From: Pontibacter sp. SGAir0037 | Lineage (GTDB): Bacteria; Bacteroidota; Bacteroidia; Cytophagales; Hymenobacteraceae | Length of the DNA stretch: 64,000 nt | Direction: 5' to 3' | Assembly: GCF_005491705.1 (NCBI RefSeq) | Contig: NZ_CP028092.1 | Location: forward strand, 186,001 to 250,000 | Shown: piece after piece, positions 52,870-61,421 of the stretch | Layout of the letters: every line of letters begins with the position of its first letter | How positions within the stretch are numbered: position 1 is the stretch's first letter | Position numbers and translations under genes: made by a program | The notes under the pieces: generated by a model | The model's database searches: none | Seen by the model: the letters and a program-made list of their open reading frames with translations, nothing else | Told to the model about the DNA's origin: nothing

Positions 52870-53481
52870 TTATTCGGGTAGGTTCTGTAAATCGAGCAGG
52901 TCCTGCTGGCGTGCCGTAGCTTTTTTTGTTTCCCGCAGATCGTTAAGGCTGATAAAGTAAGCTGTGGTATTTCCAAATGGCTGCGAAACTTTGCGCTCCC
53001 AGCAGGCAGCAAAGTCAACGCCTGTTAAGCCGGTAGACATATCGATACGATTAGGCGGGTAACCCAGCTGTACTACTATATCAGGAGTGGTTAAATCTTC
53101 CAGCGTAACATGATGATCGGCAAAGCCCAACTGCTGTATCACCTGCAGCATATACACGGCATTTTGTTGGGTAGGATTTACCCATATATCGATATCTCCG
53201 GTGTAACGCGGGTAACCGTACATGGCGACGGCAAAACCACCTGCTATCATGTATTCTACCTGATGTGTATTCAGTAACTTTACAAGGTCTTGAAAATCAG
53301 TAATCAGCTCCATCCCGAATAAAATAGTGTGCTGTCTCCTTAAGTTCTGCAGAGCGAGCAAACGCGCTACAGGCGATTGAGAGAGCCAAAACGTTAAATC
53401 ATCGTTGCTGTCCGACAATTCTCTTTTGCCAACCACTCTGGTAGTCGGTTGTGCCAGAGCGGTGCCAGCTTTTTCTTTCAT
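52870..53481 (-). CDS. Nucleotidyltransferase-fold protein (AbiEii/MNT-like)
   Basis: 203 residues. The core from ~57 starts MELITDFQDLVKLLNTHQVEY and contains GGFAVAMYGYPRYTGDIDIWV: the Gly-Gly pair (81-82) and the two aspartates (96, 98) of the polymerase-beta-like nucleotidyltransferase active site. The N-terminal ~55 residues (FWLSQSPVARLLALQNLRRQ) are a small helical module found in similar proteins. ATG 53313 (MELITDF) is an alternative start. The family includes toxins that nucleotidylate tRNA or proteins and ordinary enzymes. It precedes the coupled hypothetical gene. Confidence 0.82.
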   Translation of the reverse strand: MKEKAGTALAQPTTRVVGKRELSDSNDDLTFWLSQSPVARLLALQNLRRQHTILFGMELITDFQDLVKLLNTHQVEYMIAGGFAVAMYGYPRYTGDIDIWVNPTQQNAVYMLQVIQQLGFADHHVTLEDLTTPDIVVQLGYPPNRIDMSTGLTGVDFAACWERKVSQPFGNTTAYFISLNDLRETKKATARQQDLLDLQNLPE

Positions 53482-53801
53482 GTAACAGCTTACGGAAAGA
53501 TATCAGAAACAGGTATAAAGCAGCAGAAATTATTACACGTATACCCTTGCCATTACATGGCCTGATACAAAACTATTGAATTTTGGGCAGCCATCAAAAC
53601 GCTTTTTGCTTCTGGAAGAGCTTTGGCAGCTTAACAGGCTTCATGTAAGGTGCTTCAGTTTGAAAAGCAGTGGAGAAACGAGGTTTTCTGAAGGCCATAA
53701 AATTTATTTTGCGCAGGTAAATAAATGTAATCAATTGCTGATAAGGTAGATAGGTAGCTTTTAAAAAAGCTTTTATACTTCCTATCCTGCATTATATTTC
53801 G
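53482..53801. other. Intergenic region before clpS
   Basis: About 320 bases between divergent genes with no convincing frame or RNA gene. I see nothing in it beyond the clpS promoter box at its right end. Confidence 0.4.
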
Positions 53802-53809
53802 TATTTTTG
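53802..53809 (+). promoter_or_regulatory. clpS -7 box only 4 bases before the start codon
   Basis: TATTTTTG fits TAnnTTTG. With only four bases between it and the clpS ATG at 53814, transcription would begin at or near the start codon, implying a leaderless or nearly leaderless mRNA. A -33 TTTG is not clear. Confidence 0.4.
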
Positions 53810-53813
53810 CATT

Positions 53814-54095
53814 ATGAATATTGAGAGAGAAACTATTTATCAGGAAGAGATAGCGGTACTGGAGGAAAGTACTGATCTGCGAAACTTGGTGGTATATAAT
53901 GATGATGTAAATACATTTGATCACGTTATTGATACGCTTATTAAAGTATGCGGGCATTCTGTGGAGCAGGCCGAGCAATGCACCTGGCTGATTCACTACA
54001 AAGGCAAGTGTACGGTAAAAGTGGGTTCTTATGAGGAGCTGGAGGGCATGTGTACTTCCCTGCACCTGAAAGAACTTTCTGCAGATATTCAGTAA
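53814..54095 (+). CDS. clpS: ATP-dependent Clp protease adaptor ClpS
   Basis: 93 residues. The ClpS pattern is visible: NLVVYNDDVNTFDHVIDTLIKVCGHS (residues ~24-50; the NDD.NTF segment contacts N-end-rule substrates) and AEQCTWLIHYKGKCTVKVGSYEEL. ClpS delivers proteins with destabilising N-terminal residues to ClpAP. It is 13 bases upstream of recR, so the two share a transcript. The promoter box sits 4 bases before the ATG. Confidence 0.95.
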   Translation: MNIERETIYQEEIAVLEESTDLRNLVVYNDDVNTFDHVIDTLIKVCGHSVEQAEQCTWLIHYKGKCTVKVGSYEELEGMCTSLHLKELSADIQ

Positions 54096-54108
54096 TTGAG
54101 GAGGTTGA

Positions 54109-54717
54109 ATGAATTTTCCTTCAAAGCTGATTGAGAATGCCGTGGAAGAACTGGCGAAGCTGCCAGGCGTGGGAAGAAAAACGGCTTTGCGTTTAGCCTT
54201 GCACCTGCTGAAAGAGGAGTCGGAAGAGACCTTCTCCCTTGCGGAAGCCTTGGTGAAGATGCGGACAGAGGTAAAACACTGTAAGCAGTGCCATAATATT
54301 TCAGATGCTGAGATTTGCGGCATCTGTGCCAACCCACTCCGCGACCGCACATTGCTCTGCATTGTAAGCGACATACGCGATGTAATTGCTATTGAAAACA
54401 CAGCGCAGTACAAAGGCCTGTACCATGTGCTGGGAGGGGTTATTTCTCCCATAGAGGGTGTAGGTCCATCCGACCTGCACATAGATTCTCTGCTGGAGCG
54501 ATTGCCGAACTCCGAAGTGAAAGAGGTGCTTTTTGCCCTGAGCCCAACCATGGAAGGAGATACCACTTCGTTTTACCTGACCAGGAAGCTGCGCGAATTT
54601 AACCTTAAGATTACCAGCATAGCGCGGGGCGTGCCTGTAGGCGGAGAGCTGGAATATACCGATGAAATTACCTTGGGGAGAAGTATTGTAGAGCGTACTG
54701 CTTACGGTAAGGTATAA
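54109..54717 (+). CDS. recR: Recombination mediator protein RecR
   Basis: 202 residues. Helix-hairpin-helix LAKLPGVGRKTALRLALHLL (~15-34), a four-cysteine zinc motif (Cys58, Cys61, Cys70, Cys73) and a Toprim domain starting at about residue 80 (LLCIVSDIRDVIAIENT, and VLFALSPTMEGDTTSFYL). RecR loads RecA at gaps with RecF and RecO. The sequence runs to the usual family end (YTDEITLGRSIVERTAYG). Second gene of the clpS-recR unit, ended by a strong terminator. Confidence 0.96.
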   Translation: MNFPSKLIENAVEELAKLPGVGRKTALRLALHLLKEESEETFSLAEALVKMRTEVKHCKQCHNISDAEICGICANPLRDRTLLCIVSDIRDVIAIENTAQYKGLYHVLGGVISPIEGVGPSDLHIDSLLERLPNSEVKEVLFALSPTMEGDTTSFYLTRKLREFNLKITSIARGVPVGGELEYTDEITLGRSIVERTAYGKV

Positions 54718-54727
54718 CTTAACAACA

Positions 54728-54774
54728 GCATCAACAAAAAGGGAGGCCGGTAAAGCCTCCCTTTTTGTTGATGC
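54728..54774 (+). terminator. Terminator after recR
   Basis: Perfect 20-bp stem (54728-54747 with 54755-54774) with a 7-base loop and a T-run within the stem end; strongest type in this window. Confidence 0.88.
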
Positions 54775-55027
54775 CTTGGCGGTGCCCTCTGCCTGGATGC
54801 TTCATGCATCGCTAAGGCAAGCTTAAACTATAAAGGTTTCAGCAGAATTTATAGAACAGGTGTTGCCATTTTGTTAAATTTTATACCTGTAGCTTAATCT
54901 TTGTTAACAGAATGAGAGTAAAATTTATATAGTAGTCATAATTTTGGGTTTCTTTCTTCTTCTTAGTTAAATTTCCAGCTGATTCATCGATTTAAGGAAG
55001 AGGCTAAATTCAGGTAACATTGCTGGA
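54775..55027. other. Intergenic region between recR and the aminotransferase gene
   Basis: AT-rich, no gene or RNA visible up to the aminotransferase promoter at 55028. Confidence 0.4.
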
Positions 55028-55054
55028 TTGTCTGTAGCAGAATAAGTAACTTTG
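55028..55054 (+). promoter_or_regulatory. Putative promoter of the aminotransferase operon
   Basis: TTG (55028-55030), a 16-base spacer and TAACTTTG (55047-55054), a full TAnnTTTG match, 19 bases before the ATG at 55074. Confidence 0.5.
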
Positions 55055-55073
55055 GACCACTAAATAATTTCCT

Positions 55074-56285
55074 ATGCAAAACGCGGAAGCAGTAAACATT
55101 TTATCAGACAGAATCTCTGCACTGGCAGAGTCTCAGACCATTGCCATGGCTAAAAAAGGTCGTGAACTGGCTGCGCAAGGATATGATGTGATAAACCTGA
55201 GCTTTGGAGAGCCCGATTTCCAAACTCCTCAATATATAAAGGATGCCGCCAAACAGGCAATCGACGATGGCTTTACCTTTTATACGCCAGTACCTGGTTA
55301 CCCGGAGCTGCGCCAGGCTATTGTAGATAAACTGAAACGCGACAACAACCTCGACTATAAGCCGGAAAACATTGTAGTTTCTACAGGTGCCAAGCAATCT
55401 ATTGCAAATGTGGTGATGTGCCTGGTAAACCCCGGAGATGAAGTGATTATTTTTTCGCCTTACTGGGTATCTTACGAAGAGATCGTAAAGTTGGCAGAAG
55501 GTGTACCGGTACAGGTACAGGGCCGCCTCGAGAACGATTTCAAAGTAACGCCGGAACAACTGGAAAGTGCCATCACTTCTAATACAAAGCTGGTAATGTA
55601 TTCTTCTCCGAGTAACCCTACTGGTTCTGTTTTAGATGAAGATGAATTACTGGCCTTAGCGCGCGTACTGGAGAAGCACCCGCAGGTATACGTAATGGCC
55701 GATGAGATCTATGAGTATATCAACTTCGAAGGCAAACATGCTAGTATGGCTGCTTTTGATTTCATCAAAGACCGCGTTATTACTGTAAACGGCTTCTCGA
55801 AAGGTTATGCCATGACAGGCTGGCGCGTAGGGTATATAGCTGCTAATAAAGAAATAGCATCAGCCTGCGATAAGATGCAGAGCCAGATTACTTCAGGCAC
55901 CTGCTCTATAGCCCAGAAAGCGGCATATGCAGCCTTGCAGGGTGGTAAGGCTTCGGCTGAGGAAATGACAGCGGCCTACCTGCGCCGCCGTGACCTGGTG
56001 CTGGGACTGATGCAGGACATACCTGGCCTGAAAACAAATGTGCCTACCGGTGCCTTTTATATATTCCCGGACGTGAGTTCCTACTTTGGTAAAAGCTATA
56101 ATGGCCAGACCATCGAAAATGCTTACGACCTATGTATGTTCTTATTAACTGATGCGCATATCGCTTCGGTAAGTGGAGAAGCATTCGGTGCTCCGCAATG
56201 TATCCGATTCTCATATGCCACTTCTGATGAAAAGCTGGTTGAAGCGTTTTCACGCATCAAGAGCAGCTTGGCCAAACTTCAATAA
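55074..56285 (+). CDS. Aspartate aminotransferase-like class I PLP enzyme
   Basis: 403 residues. Class I blocks: GEPDFQTPQYIKDAA (~44-58), FYTPVPGYPELRQAI (~67-81), YSSPSNPTGSVL (~180-191), and the PLP lysine in VNGFSKGYAMTGWRVGYI (~238-255), with the substrate arginine in CIRFSYATS (~377-385). This fits the Igamma aspartate/alanine aminotransferase group. Its last base is the first base of the next gene's ATG (56285), so the two are translationally coupled, although the next gene is a kinase of unrelated pathway. Confidence 0.92.
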   Translation: MQNAEAVNILSDRISALAESQTIAMAKKGRELAAQGYDVINLSFGEPDFQTPQYIKDAAKQAIDDGFTFYTPVPGYPELRQAIVDKLKRDNNLDYKPENIVVSTGAKQSIANVVMCLVNPGDEVIIFSPYWVSYEEIVKLAEGVPVQVQGRLENDFKVTPEQLESAITSNTKLVMYSSPSNPTGSVLDEDELLALARVLEKHPQVYVMADEIYEYINFEGKHASMAAFDFIKDRVITVNGFSKGYAMTGWRVGYIAANKEIASACDKMQSQITSGTCSIAQKAAYAALQGGKASAEEMTAAYLRRRDLVLGLMQDIPGLKTNVPTGAFYIFPDVSSYFGKSYNGQTIENAYDLCMFLLTDAHIASVSGEAFGAPQCIRFSYATSDEKLVEAFSRIKSSLAKLQ

Positions 56286-57304
56286 TGAATTTTAAAAATA
56301 GCTTAGAAGGCGTTTTTGATGCCTTTAACAGGTTACAGGTGCTTATTGTAGGTGATGTGATGATCGACTCCTATTTGTGGGGGAAAGCGACACGCATCTC
56401 TCCAGAGGCACCTGTACCTATTGTAAACGTAGTGAAACGGGAAAAGCGACTGGGCGGTGCAGCCAATGTAGCACTTAATGTGCAGGCAATGGGTGCAACG
56501 CCTTTGCTTTGTTCGGTAGTGGGCGACGACCCGGATGGTGGCGACTTTTTACGTCTTCTGGAGCAGCATCATCTTTCGTTGGAAGGCGTGGTGCAAAGCC
56601 CGGAGCGGGTTACTACCATCAAGCATCGGATTATTGCCGGTGCACAGCAGCTGCTTCGCGTCGATTCTGAGGTGGAGTACAACCTGACTGATTTCGAAAA
56701 CCGCAAGCTGGAAGAGCGGTTTCACAAGTTACTGGATCGGGCTGATGTGGTTATCTTTGAGGACTACGATAAAGGTGTGCTTTCCGGCAGTAATATTCAG
56801 CATTTCATTCAGCTGGCTAAAGAGCGGCAGGTGCCTACCGTAGTTGATCCGAAGAAGAAAAACTTCCTGAGCTTTATTGGCTGCACTTTGTTCAAGCCTA
56901 ACCTGAAGGAGCTTAAAGAAGGGCTAAAGGTTGAGTTCTCCGATGAAAACCTGCCCGCTTTCGAAGCTGCCGTTGAAGAGCTGCAGGATAGATTACAGGC
57001 CGAACAGGTGCTGGTAACTTTGTCAGAGAGAGGTGTTTTTGTAGCAGATCAGGAGGAAAAGATTTATCTAGATGCACATCTTCGTTCAATTTCTGATGTT
57101 TCGGGTGCCGGAGATACAGTTGTAAGCATAGCCGCTTTGTGTGTTGCCTTAAGGACAAATATGGCATTTATGGCAGGGCTCAGTAACCTGGGTGGCGGGT
57201 TGGTATGTGAGCAGGTGGGCGTGGTGCCAATTAACAAGCAATCTCTTTTAAAGGAAGCACAGCAAAACAGGCTGTTTGAGAAACATGAACACAGAATCGC
57301 TTAA
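56285..57304 (+). CDS. rfaE1: Heptose-7-phosphate kinase (RfaE1/HldE kinase-domain) PfkB-family protein
   Basis: 339 residues. It matches the D-glycero-beta-D-manno-heptose-7-phosphate kinase domain: VLIVGDVMIDSYLWGKATRISPEAP (in pieces, ~19-43), GGAANVALNVQAMGATPLL (~58-76) and the PfkB ATP site SDVSGAGDTVVSIAALC (~270-286). It lacks the cytidylyltransferase half of bifunctional HldE, so any such activity must be encoded elsewhere. The heptose would go to lipopolysaccharide-type glycans. It overlaps trkH by 20 bases. Confidence 0.85.
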   Translation: MNFKNSLEGVFDAFNRLQVLIVGDVMIDSYLWGKATRISPEAPVPIVNVVKREKRLGGAANVALNVQAMGATPLLCSVVGDDPDGGDFLRLLEQHHLSLEGVVQSPERVTTIKHRIIAGAQQLLRVDSEVEYNLTDFENRKLEERFHKLLDRADVVIFEDYDKGVLSGSNIQHFIQLAKERQVPTVVDPKKKNFLSFIGCTLFKPNLKELKEGLKVEFSDENLPAFEAAVEELQDRLQAEQVLVTLSERGVFVADQEEKIYLDAHLRSISDVSGAGDTVVSIAALCVALRTNMAFMAGLSNLGGGLVCEQVGVVPINKQSLLKEAQQNRLFEKHEHRIA

Positions 57305-59084
57305 CACGCTTCTTTACGATAGTAAGCTGAAGGTGTATGCCTTTATGCGCCGTACAACTTACGTACTTACTTTAGTATCTATCGGGCTGCTGATTTATGC
57401 GCATGGTGTAGTAGAAGACCCGGCAGTTTTGCAGTGGCTCTACTATGCGATTGATGGCATTCTGGCTATCTTCGTAATTATTTACCTGCTTCGCATCCTC
57501 TACACCTTTGAGCGGGTAAAGTTCCTGCAGCGTACCTGGTTCGAAGGTCTCTTGATGGGAATTATCTTCCTCAACCAGTTTAGCACCTATATCCTGCAAT
57601 ATCCGCTGGTGTACAATGTATTCGAAAGAGTAGATATACCTCTGTCGGTAGAAATGTACCGGATACTGGTATCGTTGTACATGCTGGTGCTGCTGATTGT
57701 AGAGTTGCTTGAAACTAAAGTGCACCTTAAAACGCTCCGGTTAAAGCCAGGCATTACCTTTCTGATGAGTTTCCTGTTCCTGATCTTGCTGGGATCTGCT
57801 TTGCTGATGATGCCTAAAATGGTGACCACAGAGGGCGGTATGCGCTTTATTGATGCAGTGTTTATGGCAACCAGTGCTTCCTGTGTAACAGGTCTGGCCG
57901 TGGTAGACCCCGGCACCTATTTTACATTTGCCGGTCAGGTTGTGCTGCTAATCCTGATTCAGCTGGGTGGTTTAGGTATACTTACCTTTGCTACCTTCTT
58001 TGCCTCACTCATGCGACAGGGGGTCGGAATAAAGCAGAATGTGGCCATGTATGAGCTGCTGGAGAGCGAATCGCTTTTTTCTACTAAGAACCTGCTCCGG
58101 AAACTTATTTTCATGACCTTTCTGATCGAAGGTGTCGGTGCAGTGGTTATTTTCCTGACCTGGGGGCGTGAAACAGAATTCGTAAGCCTCGGAAGCAAAA
58201 TTTTCTTTTCGGTATTTCATGCCGTTTCGGCTTTCTGTAATGCGGGAATTTCTTTATACCCGGAAGGCTTTTACACAGAACCTGTGCGAACTTCTTATAT
58301 TCTGCATTTAGCTGTGGCAGGCCTTATTATTTTTGGGGGAATTGGCTTTCCTACAATTATAGATGTACTGTCGCCGGAAGCGATGCGAAGCCGCATGAGC
58401 AAGCCCTGGAAGAACTGGAGACTTCTATCAAGAATTACCATTTATACTTCAGCGGCCCTGATCACTTTGGGTACTGTTGGCTTTTTTCTGCTGGAATACT
58501 TTAACTCTCTGTCGCACCTGAACTTTGTAGAAGCGCTTATTACTTCTTTCTTTCAATCGGTTACTACCAGAACAGCCGGTTTTAACACCGTAGATATTTC
58601 GGCTTTAACAGTGCCAACGCTGCTGATGTTTATCTTCCTGATGTTTATTGGTGCGTCTCCGGGTTCCACAGGTGGCGGTATAAAAACTACAACGTTTGCA
58701 GTTATTATACTATCGGTTGTTACCACTATCAGGGGAAAGAGAAATGTTGAAGTCGGAAACAGATCTATACCGCACGTAGTGTCTTACAAAGCATTTTCTA
58801 TCTTTACTTTTGCCGCAGTTCTTAACATCTTCTTCCTGTTTATTCTAACGATTACCGATGCGCAGTATGATATTTTTCGTTTGGCTTTCGAACAGGTATC
58901 GGCTTTTGCTACTGTAGGCTTAAGTACTGGTATAACAGCGGGCTTGTCAGATATGGGCAAGTGCGTGCTCATTATTTCTATGTTTTTAGGGAGAGTAGGT
59001 ACTCTTACGCTGGCGCTTGCCATTAGCACCAGGGCCGCTACAACCGCCTATAAATATCCTGAAACACACGTGGCAGTGGGGTAG
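57285..59084 (+). CDS. TrkH/KtrB-family potassium transporter
   Basis: 599 residues from ATG 57285 (MNTESLNTLLYD), 20 bases inside the previous gene; a TTG 9 bases upstream is an alternative. About 12 membrane helices. The four-part K+ pore is visible: TSASCVTGLAVVDPG, SAFCNAGISLYPEGF, TTRTAGFNTVDISAL and SAFATVGLSTGITAG, each with the filter glycine. The N-terminal ~150 residues add membrane helices beyond minimal KtrB. It takes up potassium with Na+ or H+; a Trk partner subunit (TrkA/KtrA) is not in the window. Last gene of the unit. Confidence 0.9.
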   Translation: MNTESLNTLLYDSKLKVYAFMRRTTYVLTLVSIGLLIYAHGVVEDPAVLQWLYYAIDGILAIFVIIYLLRILYTFERVKFLQRTWFEGLLMGIIFLNQFSTYILQYPLVYNVFERVDIPLSVEMYRILVSLYMLVLLIVELLETKVHLKTLRLKPGITFLMSFLFLILLGSALLMMPKMVTTEGGMRFIDAVFMATSASCVTGLAVVDPGTYFTFAGQVVLLILIQLGGLGILTFATFFASLMRQGVGIKQNVAMYELLESESLFSTKNLLRKLIFMTFLIEGVGAVVIFLTWGRETEFVSLGSKIFFSVFHAVSAFCNAGISLYPEGFYTEPVRTSYILHLAVAGLIIFGGIGFPTIIDVLSPEAMRSRMSKPWKNWRLLSRITIYTSAALITLGTVGFFLLEYFNSLSHLNFVEALITSFFQSVTTRTAGFNTVDISALTVPTLLMFIFLMFIGASPGSTGGGIKTTTFAVIILSVVTTIRGKRNVEVGNRSIPHVVSYKAFSIFTFAAVLNIFFLFILTITDAQYDIFRLAFEQVSAFATVGLSTGITAGLSDMGKCVLIISMFLGRVGTLTLALAISTRAATTAYKYPETHVAVG

Positions 59085-59099
59085 GAGTTGGAGATTTGA

Positions 59100-59366
59100 A
59101 AATGTGCTGATGTGCTAATAATGAGTGTGCAGTATTTTAGAGAAAATTCTCATTTAGTAATACAATATACATATTAATCTTCAATTCGAACTTTTAACAA
59201 AAACGGCTGACAAGATACCCTTCTCGTCAGCCGTTTTTGTTGTAACAACACTAGTAATTTGTCAAATTAAAGATTATAAATGACGCTCTAAAGCTGAAAT
59301 TTTTAATCTTTAACTATCAGAAAATTTAAAATCAACTTGACTGAGTATTAGCACATCAGCACATTT
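59100..59366. repeat. Perfect 21-bp inverted repeat flanking a 225-bp segment
   Basis: AAATGTGCTGATGTGCTAATA (59100-59120) and its exact complement (59346-59366). Shorter versions (CATGTGCTAATG at 60489-60500 and its complement near 60557-60568) lie between hemE and marC. The word TTAGCACAT recurs in all of them, suggesting a dispersed intergenic repeat. Confidence 0.7.
59197..59240. terminator. Terminator after trkH
   Basis: Perfect 15-bp stem (59197-59211 with 59226-59240), 14-base loop and T-run. It lies between convergent genes. Confidence 0.82.
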
Positions 59367-59423
59367 ACACATTAGCATATTAAATCATCCTCAACTCTCC
59401 ACATACACAAATTTTAATATTTT

Positions 59424-60464
59424 CTAACCTGCAATAATGTTTCCGTACTCCTTTACAGTTTGTACAAAGCATTTTACTTTTTCAGGATCAGTGTCAGGAT
59501 AAACACCATGGCCCAGGTTCGCAATGTGGCGTTGTGGTCCGAATTCCTTCAGCATTTTAATGGTTTCATGCTGAATTGTATCGAAAGAGCTATACAGCAG
59601 GCAAGGGTCCATGTTCCCTTGTAGAGTTTTGTCTGGTCCTACCTGGGCTCTGGAAGTTTTAACACCCATGTTCCAGTCTAAGCCTATGGTTTCACAGTTC
59701 AGCCTGCTGAAATCTTCCAGCGCAAAAAAAGCACCTTTGGCAAAAACAGTAACCGGCACGTTGCGGATAGCATTACAAATCTCGCTAATGTATGGCAGCG
59801 AGAATTCACGGTAATGAGCTGGAGAAAGTATACCTGCCCAGGAGTCGAATACCTGAATGAGGTTAGCACCTGCCTCTACCTGCGCTTTTAAATAAGCAAT
59901 GGTGGTATCGGTTATTTTGCGTAGTAGGCCGTGGGCCAGTTTAGGGTTGGTGTACAACATGCCACGTGCATGAGAGAACGTCTTGGAGCCGCTTCCTTCT
60001 ACCATATAAGCCAGGATTGTCCATGGAGCTCCGGCAAAGCCGATAAGTGGCACACGACCGTTTAAGGCTCGTTTCGTTACTTGTATAGCCTCTAAAACAT
60101 ATCCCAAATGCTCTTGTGGATCTGCTACACGCAATTTCTTCAGATCTTCTTCGGTACGGATAGTTTTAGGAAACAGAGGGCCGCGTTTTTCTACCATTTC
60201 ATACGTACAGCCCATTGCTTCGGGCACTACCAGTATGTCAGAGAAAATAATGGCCGCATCCACATCCAGAATATCAACAGGTTGTATGGTAACTTCTGCT
60301 GCTAGTTCAGGCGTTTCTACTAGTTCTTTAAAACCGCTCAGGCTTTCGCGTACAGCTCTGTATTCAGGTAAAATACGCCCGGCCTGGCGCATCAGCCACA
60401 CAGGAGTACGTTCTACCGCTTCCCCTTTGGCTGCTCTAATAAGCAAATCGTTCTTCAGTTGCAT
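59424..60464 (-). CDS. hemE: Uroporphyrinogen decarboxylase
   Basis: 346 residues. Signature segments: the N-terminal [16 protein letters not shown] (~22-37), [13 protein letters not shown] (~73-85), [16 protein letters not shown] (~142-157) and [13 protein letters not shown] (~318-330). HemE removes four carboxyl groups from uroporphyrinogen III to give coproporphyrinogen III in heme synthesis. Monocistronic here. The -7 box sits 4 bases before the ATG, as at clpS. Confidence 0.96.
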   Translation of the reverse strand: MQLKNDLLIRAAKGEAVERTPVWLMRQAGRILPEYRAVRESLSGFKELVETPELAAEVTIQPVDILDVDAAIIFSDILVVPEAMGCTYEMVEKRGPLFPKTIRTEEDLKKLRVADPQEHLGYVLEAIQVTKRALNGRVPLIGFAGAPWTILAYMVEGSGSKTFSHARGMLYTNPKLAHGLLRKITDTTIAYLKAQVEAGANLIQVFDSWAGILSPAHYREFSLPYISEICNAIRNVPVTVFAKGAFFALEDFSRLNCETIGLDWNMGVKTSRAQVGPDKTLQGNMDPCLLYSSFDTIQHETIKMLKEFGPQRHIANLGHGVYPDTDPEKVKCFVQTVKEYGNIIAG

Positions 60465-60468
60465 ATTG

Positions 60469-60476
60469 CAAAGATA
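60469..60476 (-). promoter_or_regulatory. hemE -7 box 4 bases before the start codon
   Basis: Minus-strand TATCTTTG (60476-60469) fits TAnnTTTG. Four bases separate it from the ATG (60464), implying a leaderless or nearly leaderless mRNA, as for clpS. A -33 element is not clear. Confidence 0.4.
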
Positions 60477-60570
60477 GGGAATTTTGTCATGTGCTAATGG
60501 GGTATTGTTCAGGTTTTAGATACACATCCCGGTATTGGCATAGGAGCACAATCCCTCATTAGCACATGAA

Positions 60571-61194
60571 CTATCTTTCTGTAAAGAACAGGGCTGTAAG
60601 TGCCGAAACGATAAAATTCACACCTATTGAAAGCACGATAAAGCCCATGATACGCGAAAGGGCTGCCAACCCCGCCTTGCCCATATAGCGTGTCAGCTGG
60701 TAAGAAAAACGAAGAATAATATAAGATACTACGGCAAGCAGGATAATTCCAATCAGAATCAGCACCATGTCCAGGTAAGAAAGCGAGGTAGTAAACAAGC
60801 CTATACTTATAGCTATGGCGCCTGGCCCGGAAAGCATCGGCATAGCCAGAGGTGTAAAAGAAATATCCTCTTTCTGTTGGCCTTCCTCTACTACCTCAGG
60901 CGATATTTTCTTTTTATTGGCGCCAGGCGTTAAAAGATCAAAGCCTGCCCGCATAATCATGAGGCCACCAGCAATGCGCAGGTCGTGGATCCGTATACCA
61001 AAGAAATTCAGTACATACTGTCCTGCCAGAAAAAAGACGGCCAGAATGCCAACCATATACAGGCAGGCTTTCAGTGCTTGCTGGTTACGGTGCTCATTGG
61101 TATCCTCCTGCGTTAGGGTTAGAAAAACCGGCATGGCACCGAAAGGATTCACAACCGAAAAAAGGGCAGAAAAGGTAGCAAGGATTATTTCCAT
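60571..61194 (-). CDS. MarC/NAAT-family integral membrane protein
   Basis: 207 residues with six predicted membrane helices. MarC blocks are FSVVNPFGAMPVFLTLTQED (~12-31) and LAMPMLSGPGAIAISIGL (in the region ~117-134). Family members include a putative neutral amino-acid transporter; MarC itself is not linked to multidrug resistance despite its name. Single-gene unit; a dispersed-type inverted repeat lies between it and hemE. Confidence 0.88.
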   Translation of the reverse strand: MEIILATFSALFSVVNPFGAMPVFLTLTQEDTNEHRNQQALKACLYMVGILAVFFLAGQYVLNFFGIRIHDLRIAGGLMIMRAGFDLLTPGANKKKISPEVVEEGQQKEDISFTPLAMPMLSGPGAIAISIGLFTTSLSYLDMVLILIGIILLAVVSYIILRFSYQLTRYMGKAGLAALSRIMGFIVLSIGVNFIVSALTALFFTER

Positions 61195-61360
61195 AGAACG
61201 GGGAGCGGCTTTTTAGTCTAGCTCTAAATATAGCGTATATCATTCTAAAACAAAACCTGAAGCGAGGGCCGCGGGTAATTATATCAGCATTTGGTTTAAA
61301 AACCTTTTGCCGGAAAGATAAATTAAGAAAATAGACCTTAATATTATCTTTCTTTTATGT

Positions 61361-61389
61361 TTTGTCTCGGAGCAGAATGTTTAATTTTG
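61361..61389 (+). promoter_or_regulatory. Putative promoter of the purK-purE operon
   Basis: TTTG (61361-61364), 17-base spacer and TAATTTTG (61382-61389), a full TAnnTTTG match, 32 bases before purK. Confidence 0.55.
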
Positions 61390-61421
61390 GGGATACAAGA
61401 TTTATAATACATAGATAGCAC

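Larger units (their letters stand above)
59085..59423. other. Intergenic region after trkH with terminator and inverted repeat
   Basis: About 340 bases without a gene. It contains a perfect 21-bp inverted repeat (59100-59120 with 59346-59366) with a terminator between the arms. See the separate entries. Confidence 0.5.

Noticed and set aside
52326-53481. A MNT-HEPN type toxin-antitoxin pair
   Set aside because: The second protein lacks a recognisable R-x4-6-H HEPN motif; only the nucleotidyltransferase half is supported.
53655-54566. Long minus-strand frame of about 300 codons over clpS and recR
   Set aside because: It runs antisense to two clearly conserved genes and its translation has no recognisable protein character.
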